Positions 10,419 through 21,310 of a stretch of DNA of 64,000 nt are shown here, piece after piece (position 1 is the stretch's first letter; every line of letters begins with the position of its first letter). Below the pieces are notes generated by a model. That model searched no databases and was not told where the DNA came from. It saw only the letters and a program-made list of their open reading frames with translations. Location: positions 8,618,001 through 8,682,000 of the forward strand of contig AP026548.1 in NCBI GenBank assembly GCA_026075535.2, in the 5' to 3' direction. This stretch comes from Tricholoma matsutake (Eukaryota > Basidiomycota > Agaricomycetes > Agaricales > Tricholomataceae). The position numbers were made by a program, and so were the translations under genes.

Positions 10419-11690
10419 TTGAGAATGAGATTTATCCTCCGACTTGAGCTAGCCTGGGTAAAATGGCACACTTTCCATTGCAGCAAATGCCGGCGAGTGA
10501 TGGCATTGTGTGGCTTGACTTACCTTGAGCTGCATGGGAGAATTGGCTCACTTTCCATTGCAGCAAAACCTGACAAGTGCTGGCTGATTACATGGCTTTT
10601 TTTGGGTCCTGGCAAAAATGTGCTCATGCAATGATATCACAGCAAGAGTTGTCCACTCAACAGGTAGTTTCATACTTGCTTGATTATGAGGACCACTTCA
10701 CAAGTCATGAATTCAGTCATCTTTTCTGGACAAATTGTGAGGCTCACATTAACAGTGAAGACCCAAGTCCTGAATGTTATGAAAACAAATGCAATAATTC
10801 TACTCCATCGGATGAAATGACAGACAACCAAGAGGCTGCCAAACTTCATAACACCAATGAATCTGATGGGCAACAATATTCCATTGACTATGATGAGGTG
10901 GCCATTTCTGTGAATGAAGATGATAATATGGTGGCCCATCCTTCTCAACTGACAGATTACAAATATCAAGGACAATTATTCAATGATTTTACACTGTGGG
11001 ACTTTTGTGCTCAGACCAAAAAGGTCAGAGCACTCCAGCATACAGACAAGCCTGTATCAGAATCAATGACATTGATGAGATTCTTATCTCTGCGGAGAAA
11101 ACAAGGCCTACATGCAAATTTGCACCAGTACATGATCAATATCATTCTCATATGCTAAAAATTTGACACCCGCTATCGCATCGTATTCCTGTACTGGTAG
11201 GTTCCATTCTCCGATGAGATCAATCAGAATCATATGCAAAATATTGTAGACTGATGCTTCTGCTTTTCAAACCTTGGTGGACTGTATTTGATCTACATGT
11301 TCATGGTCAGTCATGGCAGGATGCCTTTATAGCATTTCAACACAGCTCACATTGTTTTCCACAAATTAGTAGTATAATGGACAACATGCACCTTTTGCAT
11401 GAGTGTAAAGATAGTCCTTTTCTCGATATCGTGCATGAAGACGACAATTTCGGACAGCACCAGAAGTGACTGGTGGAATTTGTTGCATGAATGACGATCC
11501 CCTGGAAAATATTGATGATACTGACATACTACAGCATCTTGAGTCCATAGAAACTTGTTACTCTGAAAGAAATATAAAACCAACTTCTTCCTCACTCCAG
11601 TTAACAAAGGCATATTCAGATTCATCGACAAGAACTGACATCATACTGCAAAATTTATTATATTTGGAGACATTGGCAAATCAAGCTTAG
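10419..11690 (+). pseudogene. Helitron replicase/helicase fragment
   Basis: This is the segment between the Rep-like N-terminal part and the Pif1 helicase of a Helitron protein, the rolling-circle transposition enzyme. Visible landmarks are VVSYLLDYEDHFTSHEFSHL and FNDFTLWDFCAQTKKVR (frame from 10577), then MLLLFKPWWTVFDL and MDNMHLLHECKDS (frame from 11254), both typical of mushroom Helitrons. A frame break separates them near 11158. No helicase Walker motifs were found, so the C-terminal part is missing. Helitron ends (5' TC, 3' CTRR hairpin) were not located. Confidence 0.7.
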
Positions 11691-11699
11691 GCACAGTGC

Positions 11700-12963
11700 T
11701 CTCTGCCAAAGGAAACCATTACATGGGCACTGGGAAGGTATACCCATATCTATAAACAACTCACCCTCGTTGACTCTTACTCACACTCACAGTACATCAC
11801 TGACAGTTCCAAGCCCAAATTCTGCCTTGCGCTCATAAACCCTTTCAAAGCGTCTGGAAATGTGCATAGCTTATTTTGGAATCAGGGCATGGAACTGTTG
11901 GGAACCGCAAAGAAGATTCAAAGCCATGATGATAAGATGGTGCGTACCTTACTATCCCTCCTAATATGACTGCTGATGCCAAGACAGAAACATATCTACT
12001 TTGACTGGATGAGATTTTGCCAACTTGGTGGACTTGATGGAGCACCCGACATCCTTCTTGTTAACTTCGGTCCCATCTACCGTGTGAGTGCTCCTCAACA
12101 CCTTTTTCCTATATCCTTTTCAAATCCATATCAAGGTCACTCCCATGTCAACTTCAACATCTAGCACCATCGGTGTCAAACATTTATTTGATACTATAAC
12201 CAATGAAGACGATGAAGGCAACAAAGGCAACAAAGATGAAGATAAAAAGGAGGAGGGCACTACCAAAACTGGGATTCATCTACCCATTGGTGTGCAACAG
12301 CTGTCCATGCTGTTCTTATTCCATTGTTGACAACCCCATAGGCGACAAATTTTATCTAGGCACAATCTATGACCCTCAAATCCTACCAGACTATGGTGGT
12401 GACTTATTCCAACACACAAATGCCAAGGTTGTACAGCATGACATCCGAGATGTTGACAATCACCTCATTCCCCCTCACAAATATTACAAAGAGCTGTGAC
12501 CTTGGACCATGGTACTCTGCAACATCACACTTCATGTTTACGAGGCATGGGATAGTGACAAACAAAAGACTCAAAAGGTAAGAACCATTTCAATTCACTG
12601 TCAAATGTTTTGCTTTTCTCTCTATACAGATGTTCAAGATCAATGCCAAGAGCATCCATGTTCTCACAACATTGGATCGCGCTGTTGAGCCTCATCCTCA
12701 GCTTGTCATGCCAGTACAGCACAGCACTTTGCAAGCACTGCAATATGAACACACTGCTACAGATGATGCCTTCACCTCCTTTAGTGCAACAGATGAACAG
12801 CCTGTCACTGCCCCTGGCATCTATGATGACGATGATGCTATGGAAGGCCTCAAAATTGAATGGCCCCTTAGTGACTCTGAAACCCAGGCAATGCAATCCT
12901 CCTCGCACACCACCACCTCAGAACTGACATCCGAGGCAAAAGACAAAGCAAAGGCCGAATAAA
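11700..12963 (+). pseudogene. Intron-containing hypothetical gene, decayed
   Basis: I do not recognise a named family. The 3' part reads FYLGTIYDPQILPDYGGDL, ends an exon at about 12578, and continues after a GT-AG intron (about 12579-12629, ending CTATACAG) with FKINAKSIHVLTTLD and an acidic Ser/Thr-rich tail ending AKDKAKAE before TAA (12961). A TGA at about 12497 follows YYKEL. Proteins with a similar IYDPQILPD...INAKSI arrangement are common in mushrooms. Upstream coding (11700-12100) has frame breaks. It directly follows the Helitron piece, so capture by a Helitron is possible. Confidence 0.55.
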
Positions 12964-12999
12964 AAGCTGTGAATTTTTGTCTTACTAGCCTGTATTTCT

Positions 13000-13440
13000 A
13001 TGTTCTCTTCTATCATTGTTTCCTTTTCAGCGAAAGACTCATATTGAATAAACCTATGATTACAGACCATAAATGCAATGAAAGAATAGAAAATCGCACA
13101 TCCTGAAGATCATGGCACTACATACACGTAGATCTCCTGTACTGCAGGAGGGGATCCAAGTTTCTCATTTGCTGCTGCTGCCGCCACCTCATACTTCACC
13201 TCGGTTTCAGAGTCTGCTGCATTGTACATCTCCTTTCGACACTGTTTCCACATATTCAGTGGCTGTGTAAGATTTGCCTGTGGTTAACCTTAACCCTACA
13301 TTAGCATGAGAACTTGAGACAGCTGAGTCAGAAGTTTCAAGTTCAAGAGCCTGCCAAGCCTGAAGTTGAACTTGAAAGCTTGAAGTTCATGTGCCTGGGC
13401 CAGGACATTTTAGCTGCCCACATCAGATATAAGAAATATG
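13000..13440. other. Intergenic, repeat-containing
   Basis: No gene is supported. The stretch 13280-13410 contains ttaaccttaaccctacatta and an aagttcaag-rich part that both recur at 14520-14578 and 15718-15800, so this is part of a duplicated block. Confidence 0.5.
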
Positions 13441-13448
13441 AATACCTT

Positions 13449-14280
13449 TCAGATGGCTGGGAGATTAACTAAGCTGGAAGGCACATCAGCTTTCGATCTT
13501 TGATTACCTGCCACCATACAGCTATGCATCATGTACACCAATTTCCTGGGCTTGAGTAAAGGGCAGGCATTGCATACCTGACAGGGCAGGGTAAGAAGGG
13601 AGGCTCTCACCTTGGGAAGCCTGTCTGAGTCATCACCACTACTCATGCCAACACTGACACATACACTGAACACCGAACACCGCATCAGATATGGGAAGCA
13701 TTAACAGCTTTGTCGAAGTGAATGGGCTTCAGGATGAACTAAAGTAAAAAAAAAATGTGTCAGTTCTCGATTGTTGATTGCCTGCCACCATACAGCTACA
13801 CATTGCTTGCACCAATTTCCTGGGCTCGAGTAAAGGGTGGGCATTGCATATTTGACAGGGCAAAGTAAGAAAGGAGGCTCTCACCTTGAGGTGCCATCAG
13901 ATGCATTGAGAAGCTTATCGTCACTGCTACATCAAGCCAACACCGGTGCATACATGGAGGTGCATCCACCAAGCAGCTTGACTGGGCACCCCTGGAACAA
14001 AGTACTTCAGCCAACTGCGTCGGATATAGGAAACATTAACACCTTTGTGGAGGTGAATGGGCTTCAGGATGAACTAAAGTAGAAAATGTGTCAGCTCTCA
14101 ATCTTTTATCAGCTGCCACCCTGTTGCTATGTGCTGCTTGCACCGATTTCCTGGGCACAAGCAATGGACAGGCATTACATAACTGATATGGTAAATAAAG
14201 GGGATCTCACCTCAAGGGGACATCTGACACTTGGATGTACTGAAATTCCTGTCAAGGACTCTAGGGTGAGCTGCTGACAG
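13449..14280 (+). repeat. Degenerate tandem duplication of coding-like sequence
   Basis: Units beginning near 13480, 13760 and 14090 each contain ctgccaccatacagcta, cctgggc-cgagtaaag and a gggcattgcata phrase. The first two end in the same coding-like C-terminus, SDxGxINxF then VEVNGLQDELK and a stop (13746 and 14080). Differences in this tail are largely synonymous or conservative, which suggests it was protein-coding when duplicated. No known domain was recognised. Confidence 0.55.
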
Positions 14281-14578
14281 GTTCAAGGGGCCAGAGGTAA
14301 CCCAATGTAGGATTGCATGATGAAAAGTCAGACACAACTGGGCAGGTGACAGAAAGTCAGACCTGCAGGGCCAGGAAGTAAGAGCAGCACACACAGAAGT
14401 GAAGAAGGACGAGAGGGAGAACTTGAACTTGAACTTGAGCACTGCCACTTCAACTTGAACTTCCCATGACTTGTTTATAATTATGTAAGGGTGGAACTTG
14501 AATTTTGGTGGCTGTGTAAGATTTGCCCGCAGTTAACCTTAACCCTACATTAGCATGAGAACTTGAGACAGCTGAGTC

Positions 14579-15717
14579 TAGGGTGTAACACAGGTCACAC
14601 CGTGGGTAAGATTTTCCCACACTGCACCCATACCTGTCAAAACTGCACCCATTTGAACACCGCAACCACAGTGCCAGTTTTTTTACCATGGTTATTTTGA
14701 GAACACCACAGGTCTGATTCACCACAGTAACTACCTGCCATTTTTCAAGTTCTATAGTGTGTAATTGGCAGTTTAAGTAAAGAGTAATACAATACAAGTG
14801 TTATACAAAGTTTTTTGCACCATTGTGAAGGGGAATTTGGTTTATTGCCTTTTTGGGACTACTTGGTTCAACCTGGTCTCTGGTGCATAGCTCTTCCTCC
14901 ATCACTCCCCCTCTACATGCATCCATTTACATACTGCTTTGGTTTTAGGGGGTGTGCAAGCCAAGTAGATGGTGCCCTGACTCACACTGCTCACATTGAA
15001 ATACAGTAAATGAGCTTTTTGGGTAAACTAGGAGGAAGATGTGCATACCAAAAAAGAACGATTAAGTAATTCACCTAATGTTTAGGGGAGTGTGTATATA
15101 TACTATATATAATGTAAAATACAAATTTTTGACAGGATCCATTAAGGCATTGTGGAAATATAGTGGGACGAGCTTTTTAGGTCAACTAGGAGGAAGGGGT
15201 GCATACCAAAAAAGAATGGTTAGGTCATTTAACTTATGCTTGAGGGAGGGTGCATATATACTACATATAGTGTAAAATACAAGTTTGCAAAAGGATCTGT
15301 TGAGACATTGTGGAAATATGGTGGGATGGGTTTCTTAGGTAAACTAGGAGGAAGGGGTGCATACAAAAAAGGAATGGTTGGGTTATTCAACTAATTCTTT
15401 GGGGAGAGTGTAGATATACTATATGCAATGTAGAATACCAGTTTTCAAGGGGAATAAACAACCAATTATTGAGATAGAGCAAAAACAACCTTTGGCCCAC
15501 AAAATCCCTCATATCTTTGCAAATACTCTACCATGTAGGCTAAATATTGGATCATTTGGAAGTGGAAATAAAGCTGAATCCAAAACCCGTTGAAACCTGC
15601 AACACTGTGCAATGGGTTGCAGTGTGCTACAGGTTTGATTTTTTGGATACCATGCCCATACCTGTGTACACCGTCATGTGAATACCACAGGTATTCCTGT
15701 ACCTGTGATATACACTA
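14579..15717. mobile_element. hAT-like non-autonomous element
   Basis: The 1139-bp insertion is flanked by a perfect 8-bp duplication gctgagtc (14571-14578 and 15718-15725). Its ends are imperfect inverted repeats: tagggtgtaacacaggt at the left, and tagtgtatatcacaggt from the right end reversed. The sequence on both sides joins into the same ttaagccc...cagctgagtcagaag context seen uninterrupted at 13310-13335. Internal cacaggt subterminal repeats and a three-unit 158-bp tandem array are present. No transposase is encoded. Confidence 0.9.
15012..15480 (+). repeat. 158-bp tandem repeat, about 3 units
   Basis: Units start at about 15012, 15170 and 15329, each with gagctttttgggtaaactagg-type starts, a gtgcataccaaaaaag phrase and a tatatactatata segment. 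The array lies wholly inside the hAT-like element. Confidence 0.85.
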
Positions 15718-15949
15718 GCTGAGTCAGAAGTTTCAAGTTCAAGAGCCTGAGCCTGAACTTGAATTTGAAAGCTTGAAGTTTAAGTTTGTCCAAGTACTAC
15801 TTCCAACTTGAAGTTTGCCACTTCTTTCCATGCTCCATATTCTCCTACTCATTTTTCATCACCTGCAGGTCTGACTTTTTGTCACCTGCCTTGAGTCTGA
15901 CTTTTTGTCACTCAATCCTACATTTGGATTCTGTCAAGTTGTATGTGGA

Positions 15950-16735
15950 TGACTTTGGCGCCTTGAAGGCTCAATGCTATATTTACATTATTTGTAAGCC
16001 CTTGCCTGTACCTCTCTTACTAGTATTCTCATGGCTAGCAGGAAATCATCAAAATGACTGCCATGCTTGTGGATGATGATTTGCTGAGGTTTTGAGTTGA
16101 TTATAGTGTGTTGAATCCTGAGTTTGTGATAGCTTGCCTGCTGAATGTGTTCTTACAGGGCCTGGCTTATGTGACCATTTGCTTGCTCATGCTTGTGCTC
16201 GACTGTTGGTTGTTGTAGCAATTCAAAATGCAAGTCTTCTTATATTATTCCTGCAAATAAGCAGCCAACAGTGAAAAAAATCAAATTTATTCACCCTCCT
16301 GTTGATCCATCTGAGGCTGTCCACCTGAGTGTCCCACTCGGCACTACTTGGATGAACAACAGCTGTGCATACAACATGGTATTTGTAGTGCTCTTTAACA
16401 TATGGTGTGAGAATCCTGCACAAACCAGTGCATCATGGCAGGGCTTGCAGTCAGAATTGCTGGATTCCCTAATGACAAGCTTTGAAATGCATGAGAGCTT
16501 TCAAGTTGACCATTCTACATCTCAGTGCTTTTCTTTGGAACAAATCAGGGATTTCATGAGATGTCATTTAGCCAGAATTTCTACTGTGACAGTGAGTCGC
16601 TTATATATCGAGTCAATTTTTTTCCCAAGCTTTCTTGGGCTCCTGCTCAGATGGGTTTGGGATGCTCCTCTCTACGGGGTTGGACCAAGTCCCCTCATGT
16701 CTGACTGTACTGACAGTTTCATATCTTGCTAGGTT
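15950..16735 (+). pseudogene. Cysteine-protease-like protein fragment
   Basis: The open frame 16193-16732 contains TTWMNNSCAYNMVFVVLFNI, which matches the WxNNSCAYDxV block of cysteine-protease-like (C19/UCH-type) domains often found in mushroom transposon-rich regions. The Cys in NNSCAY would be the nucleophile. FMRCHLAR and related residues follow, but a His/Asp partner was not seen. The frame ends early and continues in another frame (to about 16847), so the copy is probably broken. Function is inferred from the short motif only. Confidence 0.45.
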
Positions 16736-17094
16736 TTCAATAACTACGCTTCCTCAAAAAATAAACCACAATCACCTTCATTTCAGTGTTCCAGAACTTC
16801 AAGTTACTCGCAGCCATAAGCATATATATGATATCCGACTGACTTGACAAATGGAAAAACCAATGTGACAGTCGTCCTTCCCAAAGTCAATGGAGAGGGA
16901 AAATAGCGGCTTCAATGATGAGGACAAGGAGGATTGACAAAACAATAGCCAGACATCATACCAAGGTCTGACTGGTTATTTGGTGCAGTGATCTTTGCTT
17001 TCATCTATCTCAGCATCAACCCAACAGCACACACATTTATTTTTGTTTTCTCTACCTGTGGATGGATGAGGAAGAAGGGAGAGCGATATAATTC

Positions 17095-17391
17095 ATGGAA
17101 CTAGCACAGCTTGACAACTTCACTTCCTCTGCCAAGCACCAGTCACTCTTGTTCCCAATATCCCTCTCTGGAAAGTGGGCCCCAACCCCACAGGGTGCAC
17201 ATGATCATCACATGAACATTGCCACAGCCATTATCCAGATCTTACAACACCACAACACTCCCTTGGTTTACCTTTCTGCACTCACAAATGCACTCTCACC
17301 AATGGAAAAGACAGTCATTCTTCACTCATTCTATCAGCGCTGGGTACTTACTGCCCTCTGGAAAGCATTGTGCCTAATCATAAGGCTGTAA
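17095..17391 (+). pseudogene. DUF2828-like fragment
   Basis: The frame contains SGKWAPTPQGAHDHHMNIA and a later LHSFYQRWVLTALW, both close to conserved parts of fungal DUF2828 proteins as I know them. The remainder of that protein (about 600 residues, with a vWA-like part) is absent or unreadable. It is a remnant with no clear neighbours of the same gene. Confidence 0.5.
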
Positions 17392-17399
17392 GTCAGGTT

Positions 17400-19326
17400 T
17401 AATTTCATTCTGATTGGAGCTGCATGTGCTCATTGTAATATGTTGAGATGGGGAGTGCGGTAAACAAATTATAAACGTCTGAATCTGAGACTGTGGGTTT
17501 GATGAGGCCAAGTCAGACATTGTCTTTGCAACCCCTTTTTGCAAGGTCCATAACTGGCATGTGGCTTTCCCTACTTTTGTTCACATTTGCCACATTGAGA
17601 TTCCTAACTTTGAGAGCCCTTTAATACATTCCCCAAAACAAAAGCAGAAAAACAGTTATAAAAAAACACTGTGACAGGTCTACATAAAAAGCTAAGGGAA
17701 GACTGTGCTCTAGGTGACCAAGAATTGTGCACTAACATTACACAGGCAATAATGATGAGAAATAAGACCAGTATAAGACCCCTCACTCCGCCTCTTGCAG
17801 TACCGAGATCACGATCACAAACTGAACATTTGAGGATAAGTTCTGGCCATTGGTGCCCAGGTAAGTCGCAAGGGTGTATCCGACAGCCACCACACTCTTC
17901 AACAGGATCTCATCTGAAGGGTGGGTGTATGGTGGCCAGGTCAAAAGCCATTTAAAGTTGGTGTCTGAAAAAGAAAAAGCGGTGTGGGTGTCTGTGGCTC
18001 ATCCATCATATATGGGTACTGATCATGGGGTGTCATTGTTTAGCTTGTAAATTGAAAACTTGGCTCACCATGCTCATCATACCCCCTAGATGCCTTGTAC
18101 CCAGCATTCCCGCCCTTTGCAATGAGCGTTGAGGATATTGTTTTGAGGCCATGAGACCCCAACAAGCTGCTACTAAAGCCAGCTAGCCCAATTCAGCTAA
18201 TTGTGATCAGCAAGAGGGGGAAAAAAAGTAAAAAGTGGTCCATACCAGGTTTGCTTTCACCATGGTTTTCACCCCGGGTAGAAAACCCAAACCCAGAGGG
18301 GCTACTGAGGGTGGGAATAATATGAAATCCTAAGATAAAGCCCCAGAGGGAAGTGTCCCATCTCATGTCTTGGGTGAATGGAGCAACCGTAACCTTGTGG
18401 AGCAGCCACAGGTTAGTGCGTCAGCCTCCCTCGGTTGGACTGGTCAAATAAGATTCGGTTATTGTGCCTGCCATCACGCCAACAGTGAGCTGTTTGGTGT
18501 CCACATTTTTAAGTTGGTGTACACCAGCTTAGGATTGATGCGAGCCGTGTTCACATATTGCCCTGACCTGACGAATTTAAGCGCTCTAAGAAGGCATCTA
18601 TTAAAAAAGTCATTTTCAATATGGGCCAAAGTGGGTTTGGAAACATGTACCAAACCTCGTCTCGGGTCATCTCCTGACAGGTCTTGGCAAATGGAGACCT
18701 CACAGTCTCGGTGGATTCATTTGCATCAAAAGGTTTGACATCACACAGCCAGCTGGGCAAACAGTCAAAACATTGCCAAATAAAAAATATAAAAAAAATA
18801 TAGAAAAAAATGGCAATGGCACACGAATGGCAATGGGGGCAAACCCTGGTACAAGGGCTTTAACAGAGGATCTTGGAGCTCCTCCACCATGACTGTAAAG
18901 CCATCATCCTCACCTGGCTCTTCATTAACAAGGCTGTTCAAATCTGAATTTGGTGACCTGGGGGCAGTGCTTGGGCTTTGTCATCAGGCTTAGCACTCTG
19001 GACACTGTCCTGATTGAGGCCTTCCCAGATCATGTCAAGGTCTGCCTTCGACCTGAGGCCAGTCAAGGGGGTGGCTGCGACCAAGGCTCTGGCTTCATCA
19101 GTGGGAACTGCTGGTAAACAGATCCTTTTTTTTTTCCCATTGGACGGTCAGGAAACCAATGAATGACAGTCCAGGAAGCACTCACTGGGGCCGGGCCAGC
19201 ATGCTGCTAGTGGTGTCAGCTGCTACAGATCGCTTGTAGAATGCCAACAAGCTAAGGGACAATCGTCAGAAACCATGTGGAAAGAGAAAGAACTTCAAAG
19301 AAGTTTGAGCATACTAACTCCGTTAC
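17400..19326. other. Mostly unassigned; possible minus-strand gene remnants
   Basis: Minus-strand frames near 17870-17960 and 18880-19110 look protein-like. One at 18945-19110 reads AVPTDEARALVAATPLTG and TDLDM-like continuations. Stops interrupt both, and no domain was recognised. The chromovirus at 19327 sits at the end of this stretch, and the minus-strand coding-like sequence resumes after 25562. I see no RNA gene here. Confidence 0.3.
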
Positions 19327-19728
19327 TGTTAGGAAACCACCCCATTACCAAATAAAATTTCATTTTTATTTTATTATGTCGAATTACGCTATATTATGCC
19401 AAATGATGCTACACTTTGATAGTGTGAGAATTTTATTTTGCACACATCAATATGTACATGCATGTATGAGTGTGTCAGTAACAACAAAGTACAATATATG
19501 TAACATAGTATATAAACCCTAAATATACACCTAGGGGACCCCAGTTGTGTTCTCTTAGGTATTCCACCTATGCTTGTGGTGTGAATGGCCTATCTCAACA
19601 AACTCACCTATTAATAACCCCTCACATCAAAACCATCAGTTCCCCAATCACGTGTGTGGATCCCAACCCCTTCTCATAGAGAGAACCCACACAGTCTTAG
19701 CTAGCAGATAGTGGGTGTCACCCTAACA
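19327..19728 (+). repeat. 5' LTR of the 19-25 kb chromovirus
   Basis: 402 bp, from TGTTAGGAAAC to GCACCCTAACA-like end (tcaccctaaca). A tatataaacc TATA-like box lies at about 19510. It is paired with 25160-25561. No standard tRNA primer-binding site was recognised directly downstream. Confidence 0.95.
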
Positions 19729-20214
19729 GAAGAACACAACTTCCCATATCAGTGCACCTTCTCTTACTTGGGCATACATCATTGTTTCACCACGCCACAT
19801 CCGATTACTCATCCTTTTGGCATGAGCTGGAAGTACTTGTATATACATAATCTACCTTTTCTTTTGTAAGCCGATGCCAGGCCTCGCCTTACATTGCAAC
19901 TGCCAGTGATTGAGAGACAGCGCTTGTCATTAGGACAGCTGCAACCAGACAACCAATTGGATCTGGTTTGGTCACGATTTACATCACTCTATTCAGACGA
20001 CTATTTTAGTTACAAGCCAAATTCAGTGTTATCCCCGAGATCAGGCACTGTTGGAAGGGTTATTGATCTGAAGTGTCAAATTAGGCGCCTGATGAACAAC
20101 GAACCATTGACAAATGATTGATGAATGATCACGTGACCTGTAAACGTTTGAAGAGATCCTGAAGAACAAATCTTGAATTTGTCAAAGAAGTGATTCATCA
20201 CAGATTTTACAATT
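19729..20214 (+). other. Leader between 5' LTR and gag
   Basis: This 486-bp leader holds one short open frame (19894-20121, starting MQLPVIERQRLSLGQ) with no recognised domain. A conventional tRNA primer-binding site was not seen, so priming may be unusual, or the site may be decayed. Confidence 0.5.
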
Positions 20215-21310
20215 ATGTCCAAACCTTCAACTTCTAATCCCAGCCCTAATCCTGTTCCCACACCAGAACTAGAGGCAAAAATTGATGCGCTTACAGTGCA
20301 AATGTCCCAATTAGTGTCAGTGTTGGCAGCATCACAGCCCAGACAAGTGGAAGTACAGCCAGAGACGACAGGAGAAAGAGATGATGAGATGGAGGAGATG
20401 GTGGAGTGGATGTCGCAGGAGGATAAGATGGCGGAGAAATCTGGAAATGGAAAAGCATGCTTACCTAAGTATGTGTCCCCGCAAATCTTTGATGGTACCA
20501 TGGAGAATACAAAATCCTTCATCAGCTCTATAGTATTGTACATCCATGGGAGGAAGCCAGAGTTTCGTACAGCCAAGTCTATGATTATGTTTGCTCTCTC
20601 ATACATTCAGGGGGGGAAAGCACAGTTCTGGAGAAACGAGGCTATTAATCAAATTGCCGCAGGAAATAAACCATTTGCAACCTTCAAGGAATTTCTGGAG
20701 AGATTGGAGGCACAGTTTGGAGACCCTAATCCAAAGGCGACAGCCAATGCTAAATTAAAGACCATGTGCCAAGGTTCCCTAATGGTGGATGAATTTATTT
20801 TGCAGTTCAAAGCAGAAGCTTTGCAAACAGATATGGAAGAAGCCATGTTGGTAGAGTTTTTGAAAACAGAATTAAATCCCTCTTTATTCAAGTCTATCTA
20901 CCAACTACCTTCTATGCCAGAGAAGTTGGATGAGTGGTATAATTGGGCAATGCACCTTGACTGGCAATATCGGCAGGAACAGGCAGAGTCAAAGTTGATG
21001 TATGGAAGTAGTAAATTTGGAAAGCCATCAGGAGGAAAGTCCGAGAAAGGAAAGGCACCTCAGGTGCAAACTCCGAGGGCACAGCCACCAGCCATGGCAG
21101 TGACACCTATATACGGAGTCAGCAGCACCAGCAGAGGCAATGGAGGTTGATCAAGTGGGGAGACGAGCCCCACTTAAATGTTTTAACTGTGGGCAGTTAG
21201 GACACATCACTAGGAATTGTAGGCAGAAAAGAAAGATTAGGGAAGCCACAATCGAGGAAGTGAAGCCAGAGGAAGGCAGGCAGAAGAATTTTGTGGAAGA
21301 GTCCCAGTGA
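20215..21310 (+). pseudogene. Gag of the 19-25 kb chromovirus
   Basis: The product is the capsid/nucleocapsid polyprotein. The start MSKPSTSNPSPNPVP opens a 311-residue frame with a retrotransposon gag domain (about residues 100-250, including AQFWRNEAI and FGDPNPKATA). The CCHC knuckle CFNCGQLGHITRNC at about 21178-21219 lies in the next frame, so a shift near 21115 separates capsid from nucleocapsid. The knuckle frame ends at a TGA near 21308, overlapping the pol frame. Confidence 0.85.
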
